Positions 60,814-64,000 of a stretch of 64,000 bases of DNA are shown piece after piece (within the stretch, counting starts at the first letter, position 1; each line of letters opens with the position of its first letter). The DNA lies in contig NZ_FMDM01000008.1 in the NCBI RefSeq assembly GCF_900090105.1, forward strand, positions 124,001-188,000, in the 5' to 3' direction. The notes beneath the pieces are model-generated. The model saw nothing but the letters and a program-made list of their open reading frames with translations, was not told the DNA's origin and did no database searches. Origin of the DNA: Micromonospora humi (GTDB taxonomy: Bacteria > Actinomycetota > Actinomycetes > Mycobacteriales > Micromonosporaceae). Position numbers and translations under genes: made by a program.

Positions 60814-60946
60814 GACACCCACGCCGTTCCACCCGTCGCCCCCGCTGCCGCTGACTGGAACGCCATGGGTGTCTCGACCCGGGTTTGACACCCGTGGCGT
60901 TCCACTCACCACGGTCGGCGCTCGTTGGTGGAACGCCATGGGTGTC
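60814..60946. repeat. four copies of an 18-bp motif in alternating orientation
   Basis: TGGAACGCCATGGGTGTC occurs at 60856-60873 and 60929-60946. Reverse-complement copies with one or two changes lie at 60814-60831 and 60887-60904. Adjacent opposite copies can form hairpins after the glycosyltransferase stop, which may serve as terminators. Such motifs could be dispersed elsewhere in the genome. Confidence 0.8.
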
Positions 60947-61097
60947 CCGACCCGTCCTGAGGCCCGTGCCGGGGCCGTCGCCGCCACGCCCACGGGTTGA
61001 CCATGAGGTTGGCGGTGCCACATCGGGCAACGGGGGCCGTCAACGTCATGATCGGCGGGGCGGGGGAAAGGGGTGGGCGGGGGGAGAACGGGTGGGC

Positions 61098-61103
61098 TAG
61101 CCT
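61098..61103 (+). promoter_or_regulatory. -10 box of AlaRS-like gene leader
   Basis: TAGCCT ends 7 nt before the ATG of the 22-codon leader ORF at 61111, the same geometry as other leaderless starts in the window. No clear -35 hexamer is seen. Confidence 0.5.
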
Positions 61104-61110
61104 GGGCGGT

Positions 61111-61179
61111 ATGCAGAGCAGGCGCACCATCACCGCCGCGGCCGCGCGAGCTTTCCGCTCGCCGGTTGCCGCCGCCTGA
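61111..61179 (+). CDS. alanine-rich leader peptide
   Basis: A 22-codon ORF encoding MQSRRTITAAAARAFR and ending SPVAAA. Eight of the 22 residues are alanine, including runs of four (codons 9-12, 61135-61146) and three at the end. It appears leaderless. It is followed by a strong hairpin and then by a gene homologous to the catalytic part of alanyl-tRNA synthetase. The Ala runs are suited to sense charged tRNA-Ala by ribosome stalling. The peptide itself probably has no other function. Confidence 0.7.
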   Translation: MQSRRTITAAAARAFRSPVAAA

Positions 61180-61224
61180 CCTGCCCCAACCCCACGCCGG
61201 CGACCGGAAACGGTCCGCCGGCGT
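61162..61224 (+). terminator. alanine attenuator: mutually exclusive hairpins
   Basis: The terminator-like stem pairs 61194-61206 with 61211-61224 around a GAAA loop, with one bulged nucleotide. An alternative pairing joins CCGGTTGCCG (61162-61171, inside the leader ORF) with CGGCGACCGG (61198-61207), 10 pairs including one G-U, and would break the terminator. If the ribosome stalls at Ala codons 9-12, the upstream segment is free and the antiterminator forms; if it finishes the ORF, it covers that segment and the terminator forms. No U-tract follows, as is common in actinobacteria. Confidence 0.6.
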
Positions 61225-61285
61225 CGTCGTGTCACGCCACCGTCGCGCGGACCGTCCGGACGCCCGTACCCGGAAGGCCCCCGCC

Positions 61286-62458
61286 ATGACACCCGACGAG
61301 ATCATCCGCACCTTCGACGACCACTACCACCGGCTCGACCACTCCGACGCGCCGGAGAGTTCCCTGGTGCCACCGCCCGGCGACCCGGTGCTGTTCACCA
61401 CCTCGGGCATGCACCCGCTCACGCCGTACCTCCTGGGGCGCCCGCACCCGGGCGGACGCCGCCTGGTCAACGTGCAGCGGTGCCTGCGCACCACCGACCT
61501 CGACGAGGTCGGCGACCGCACCCACCTGACCGTGTTCCAGATGCTCGGCTCCTGGTCGCTCGGCGACTACGACATCGCGACCAGCCTGCGCTGGGGCTTC
61601 GACCTGCTCACCGACGGCTACCGGATCCCGCCGCAGCGGCTGCACGCGACCGTCTTCGGCGGCGACGACCAGCTCGGCCCGGACGAGACCGCGCGGGAGA
61701 CCTGGACCGCGCTCGGCGTGCCGGTGGAGGCGCTCGGGGAGGACAACTGGTGGTCCAACGGACCGACCGGCCCGTGCGGACCGGACTCGGAGATCTTCGT
61801 GTGGACCGGCGACGGGCCACCGACCGGCACCCCCAGCGGCGACGCGCGCTGGGTGGAGGTGTGGAACCACGTGCAGATGCGGTACCACCGGCACCCCGAC
61901 GGCCGGCTCACGTCGCTGCCGCTGCCCAGCATCGACACCGGCATGGGGCTGGAACGGTTGGAGATGGTGCTGCGCGGCGAGACGTCCGTGTTCACCGGCG
62001 ACGGGCTGCGCCCGTGGGTGGGCGCGGTCCGCGACCGGTGGGACCTGCCGGAGACGGACCTGCGCGTGGTCGCGGACCACCTGCGCTCCGCGGTGGTCGT
62101 GCTCTCCGACGGGGTACGCCCGGGCAACACCGGGCGGGGCTACGTGCTGCGCCGGCTGCTGCGCCGCGCGCTGACCGTGCTGTGGCGCGACGACCCGGCG
62201 CGCAGCCTGGGCGAGCTGCCGCTCACCGGGTACGCGGACACGCTGCGCCGGTTCCGCCGGCCGGTCGACCCCGACCCGCTGCGGGAGCTGCTGTGCGACG
62301 AGGAGCGCCGGTTCCGGGAGCTGCTGCGGCGCGGCCGGCCGCTGGTGGACCGGGTCCGCGCGCGGGGTCCGCTGACCGAACGCGACTACCACTGGCTGCA
62401 CGACACCCACGGGTTGCCTCGCGAGCTGGTCGACGGCCTGCTCAGCGATGTCGGCTGA
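61286..62458 (+). CDS. alanyl-tRNA synthetase-like protein, catalytic region only
   Basis: A 390-residue homologue of the AlaRS aminoacylation domain. Matching segments are LFTTSGMHPLTPYLLG, LVNVQRCLRT, FQMLGSWSLGDYD, NWWSNGPTGPCGPDSEIF, SIDTGMGLERLEMVLRG and GNTGRGYVLRRLLRRAL. The editing (HxxxH/CxxxH) and C-Ala domains of full AlaRS (about 880 residues) are absent. It may charge tRNA-Ala or a carrier, or supply alanine for a biosynthetic pathway. ATG at 61286 follows GGAAGG. Control by an alanine leader (61111-61224) suggests that it responds to alanine charging. The AAA+ ATPase gene follows 65 nt later. Confidence 0.88.
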   Translation: MTPDEIIRTFDDHYHRLDHSDAPESSLVPPPGDPVLFTTSGMHPLTPYLLGRPHPGGRRLVNVQRCLRTTDLDEVGDRTHLTVFQMLGSWSLGDYDIATSLRWGFDLLTDGYRIPPQRLHATVFGGDDQLGPDETARETWTALGVPVEALGEDNWWSNGPTGPCGPDSEIFVWTGDGPPTGTPSGDARWVEVWNHVQMRYHRHPDGRLTSLPLPSIDTGMGLERLEMVLRGETSVFTGDGLRPWVGAVRDRWDLPETDLRVVADHLRSAVVVLSDGVRPGNTGRGYVLRRLLRRALTVLWRDDPARSLGELPLTGYADTLRRFRRPVDPDPLRELLCDEERRFRELLRRGRPLVDRVRARGPLTERDYHWLHDTHGLPRELVDGLLSDVG

Positions 62459-62523
62459 GGTGGCCGGTCGGCCCGGCGGGTGCCAGACTCGTCCTCACAC
62501 GTCGCCGCGAGGGAAGAGGACCC

Positions 62524-63996
62524 ATGACCGGGTACGAGGTGCGGCCGGACGAGGAGACGGTGCCGCTGCTCGGCGCCGAGGTGCGCATCACCGACCCGGC
62601 CGGGCTGCTCGCCGCCGCCGCAGACGGGCCGGTCGAGCTGCTGGCCGGCGCGAGCTTCCCCGCCCCGGTGCGGGAGGTCCGCTGCACCGTGCGCACCGAC
62701 ACCGCCGGCGGTCGGCAGGTGCACCGCTTCGAGGCGTACCTGCGGATGGAGGCCGCGCCGGCCGGCCTGCTCGCTCTCGGGCTGGCCGGGCCGGTCGGCC
62801 TGCTGCTCGCCGAGCGGTTGGCCGCGCGCGCCGGCGACGGCCCGGCCGCCGCCGCGGTGGGCCGGGCCGCCGCCGAGGCGTCCCGCCGGCTGGGGCTGCG
62901 ACCCGCCGGGACCGCCCTGGCCGCGCCGCCGCGCGACCCGGCCGGCCGGGCGGTGCTGGCCGCCGCCGAGGCCGCCGGCGTGCGACCCCGCGTGGAGCAG
63001 GAGAACGGCTCGGTACGCATCCGCGCCGACGTGCCGAGCGCCGAGGTGGGACCGGAGCACCTGCGGGCCGTGCTCGGCCTGCTGCTCCAGGCGGTACGTG
63101 AACTCGCCGGCGACAGCGTCGAGCCGACCGTGCTGCGCGGACGCACGTACCTGGTGGGGCGGCGACCGGTAGCGGTGGCCGCGCCGCGCAGCGAGACGGT
63201 GACCCTCGACCAGGTCGGCGGCCTGGCCGACGTGGTCGCCCGGTTCCGCGAGGTGGCGGTGTCGTTCCGGCACCCGCAGGCGATGGCCCGCTGGGGCGCG
63301 CGCCGGCCGCAGGGCATCCTGATGTACGGCCCGCCGGGCACCGGCAAGACCATGCTGGCCCGGGCGCTCGCCAACGAGGTCGGCGCGGACTTCGTGGAGA
63401 TCCGCACGCCGGAGATCCTGGACAAGTATCTCGGCGGTTCCGAGCGCAACATCAAGCGCATCTTCCGTGACGCCCGCCGCTACCGCCGGCCCACCGTGAT
63501 GCTCTTCGACGAGTTCGACTCGATCATCAGCTACGCCGGGGCCGGCGGCGACGCGGCCAGCCAGGCGGTCAACGCCGTCGCCGGCATCTTCAAGCAGGAG
63601 ATGAACACGCTGTTCGAGGAGAACCCCGACGTCATCGTGGTCGCCACCACCAACTTCCCGCAGCGCGTCGACGCCTCGCTGATCCGCTCCGGCCGCTTCG
63701 ACCTGAAGATCGCCATCCCGGCGCCGGACGACACCGGCCGCGCGGAGATCCTCGGCAAGATGATCCGGGAGCTGATCGACCGGCACGAGCGCACCGGTTT
63801 CCGGATGTTCGCCGACGACGTGGACCCGGCCGCCCTGGCCGCCGACACCGCCGGGCTCACCGGCGCCGACCTGCGCGAGGCGCTGCGCCGGGTGCAACTC
63901 GCCAAGGCGCTGCGGGAAGCTGCGGAGGGTGCGCCGCCGGCCCCGATCGGCCAGGATGACCTGCGGGAGGCCGTCGCCGGGTTGCGCCGCGGCTGA
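62524..63996 (+). CDS. AAA+ ATPase with unknown N-terminal domain
   Basis: A 490-residue protein. The first 220 residues form an Ala-rich domain that I do not recognise. The C-terminal half is a classical AAA module with Walker A GPPGTGKT (269-276), Walker B VMLFDEFDS (Glu330 acts in hydrolysis) and an arginine finger region LIRSGRFDLKIAIP, followed by a helical lid. The single ring and lack of protease or transmembrane parts suggest a remodelling ATPase like proteasomal or Cdc48-type factors. It may be co-transcribed with the AlaRS-like gene. The gene ends 4 nt before the window edge. Confidence 0.88.
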   Translation: MTGYEVRPDEETVPLLGAEVRITDPAGLLAAAADGPVELLAGASFPAPVREVRCTVRTDTAGGRQVHRFEAYLRMEAAPAGLLALGLAGPVGLLLAERLAARAGDGPAAAAVGRAAAEASRRLGLRPAGTALAAPPRDPAGRAVLAAAEAAGVRPRVEQENGSVRIRADVPSAEVGPEHLRAVLGLLLQAVRELAGDSVEPTVLRGRTYLVGRRPVAVAAPRSETVTLDQVGGLADVVARFREVAVSFRHPQAMARWGARRPQGILMYGPPGTGKTMLARALANEVGADFVEIRTPEILDKYLGGSERNIKRIFRDARRYRRPTVMLFDEFDSIISYAGAGGDAASQAVNAVAGIFKQEMNTLFEENPDVIVVATTNFPQRVDASLIRSGRFDLKIAIPAPDDTGRAEILGKMIRELIDRHERTGFRMFADDVDPAALAADTAGLTGADLREALRRVQLAKALREAAEGAPPAPIGQDDLREAVAGLRRG

Positions 63997-64000
63997 GGGG

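Larger units (their letters stand above)
60798..61110. other. intergenic region with repeated 18-bp motif
   Basis: This stretch of 313 nt lacks a credible gene. It holds four copies of an 18-bp motif (60814-60946), then a G-rich segment ending in the leader promoter at 61098. Confidence 0.7.

Noticed and set aside
59250..60905. 551-codon frame antisense to the glycosyltransferase
   Set aside because: Gly/His-rich product of the repeat region; no family, and the plus-strand gene is clear.

Overview
The window is GC-rich actinobacterial chromosome. Codon third positions are almost always G or C, starts are often GTG, and neighbouring genes commonly overlap as ATGA or GTGA. A DksA-like zinc-finger protein, PucR-type regulators, a PIG-L deacetylase of the kind found beside mycothiol genes, and many exported or carbohydrate-active proteins suggest a filamentous actinomycete. 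The family Micromonosporaceae (Micromonospora-like) fits best, but this is inferred from protein content and no rRNA is present. No tRNA, rRNA, CRISPR array or intact insertion sequence was seen.

Layout. 1-11.5 kb: end of a membrane protein, an acyl-CoA oxidase/dehydrogenase, an exported beta-lactamase-fold protein that has lost its catalytic motifs, a secreted TAP-type hydrolase, two related XRE/TPR regulators with a small coupled ORF, a HAD hydrolase, and a PAS-GAF sensor with a degenerate PP2C-like membrane protein. 11.6-17.7 kb: a complete six-gene Mrp Na+/H+ antiporter operon (mrpA-B fusion, C, D, E, F, G), every junction overlapping by 4 nt. 17.7-22.3 kb: DksA-like protein, an orphan KhtT-like N-domain, a PucR regulator, a polyprenyl synthase with a helical partner, and an orphan barstar. 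22.3-28.4 kb: a predicted conflict/defence locus made of a Trypco1-like protein coupled to a 1358-residue trypsin-STAND-WD40 protein, a divergent DUF3800-type nuclease, and a patch of broken genes. 28.5-33.7 kb: a DinB-like protein, an IS982-like remnant, and a tight four-gene cassette (adenylate-forming enzyme, 146-residue protein, GNAT, nitroreductase). 33.8-44.3 kb: GH95 alpha-fucosidase with CBM2, PIG-L deacetylase, YbdK-type ligase, glutamine synthetase, N-acetylglutaminylglutamine amidotransferase and smaller genes.

44.3-52.3 kb is the most striking region. It is an eight-gene operon in which an HK97-fold capsid-like (encapsulin) protein sits among a DegT aminotransferase, MFS exporter, sulfotransferase, atypical SDR, methyltransferase, amino-acid oxidase and Asp/Glu racemase. 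A perfect 12-5-12 palindrome lies just upstream of the first gene. The best reading is a natural-product pathway built around a protein nanocompartment. 52.3-53.1 kb is repeat-rich and non-coding.

53.1-64 kb: a protein-kinase-like gene, a nitroreductase, a PucR / ferredoxin-reductase / fatty-acid desaturase module, a GT-B glycosyltransferase with a 15-bp tandem repeat, a cluster of 18-bp intergenic repeats, and an AlaRS-like gene without an editing domain. A leaderless 22-codon leader ORF with eight Ala codons and mutually exclusive RNA hairpins precedes it, giving a textbook-style attenuator. The window ends with an AAA+ ATPase. Several genes appear to have leaderless transcripts, with a TANNNT box 6-7 nt before the start codon.
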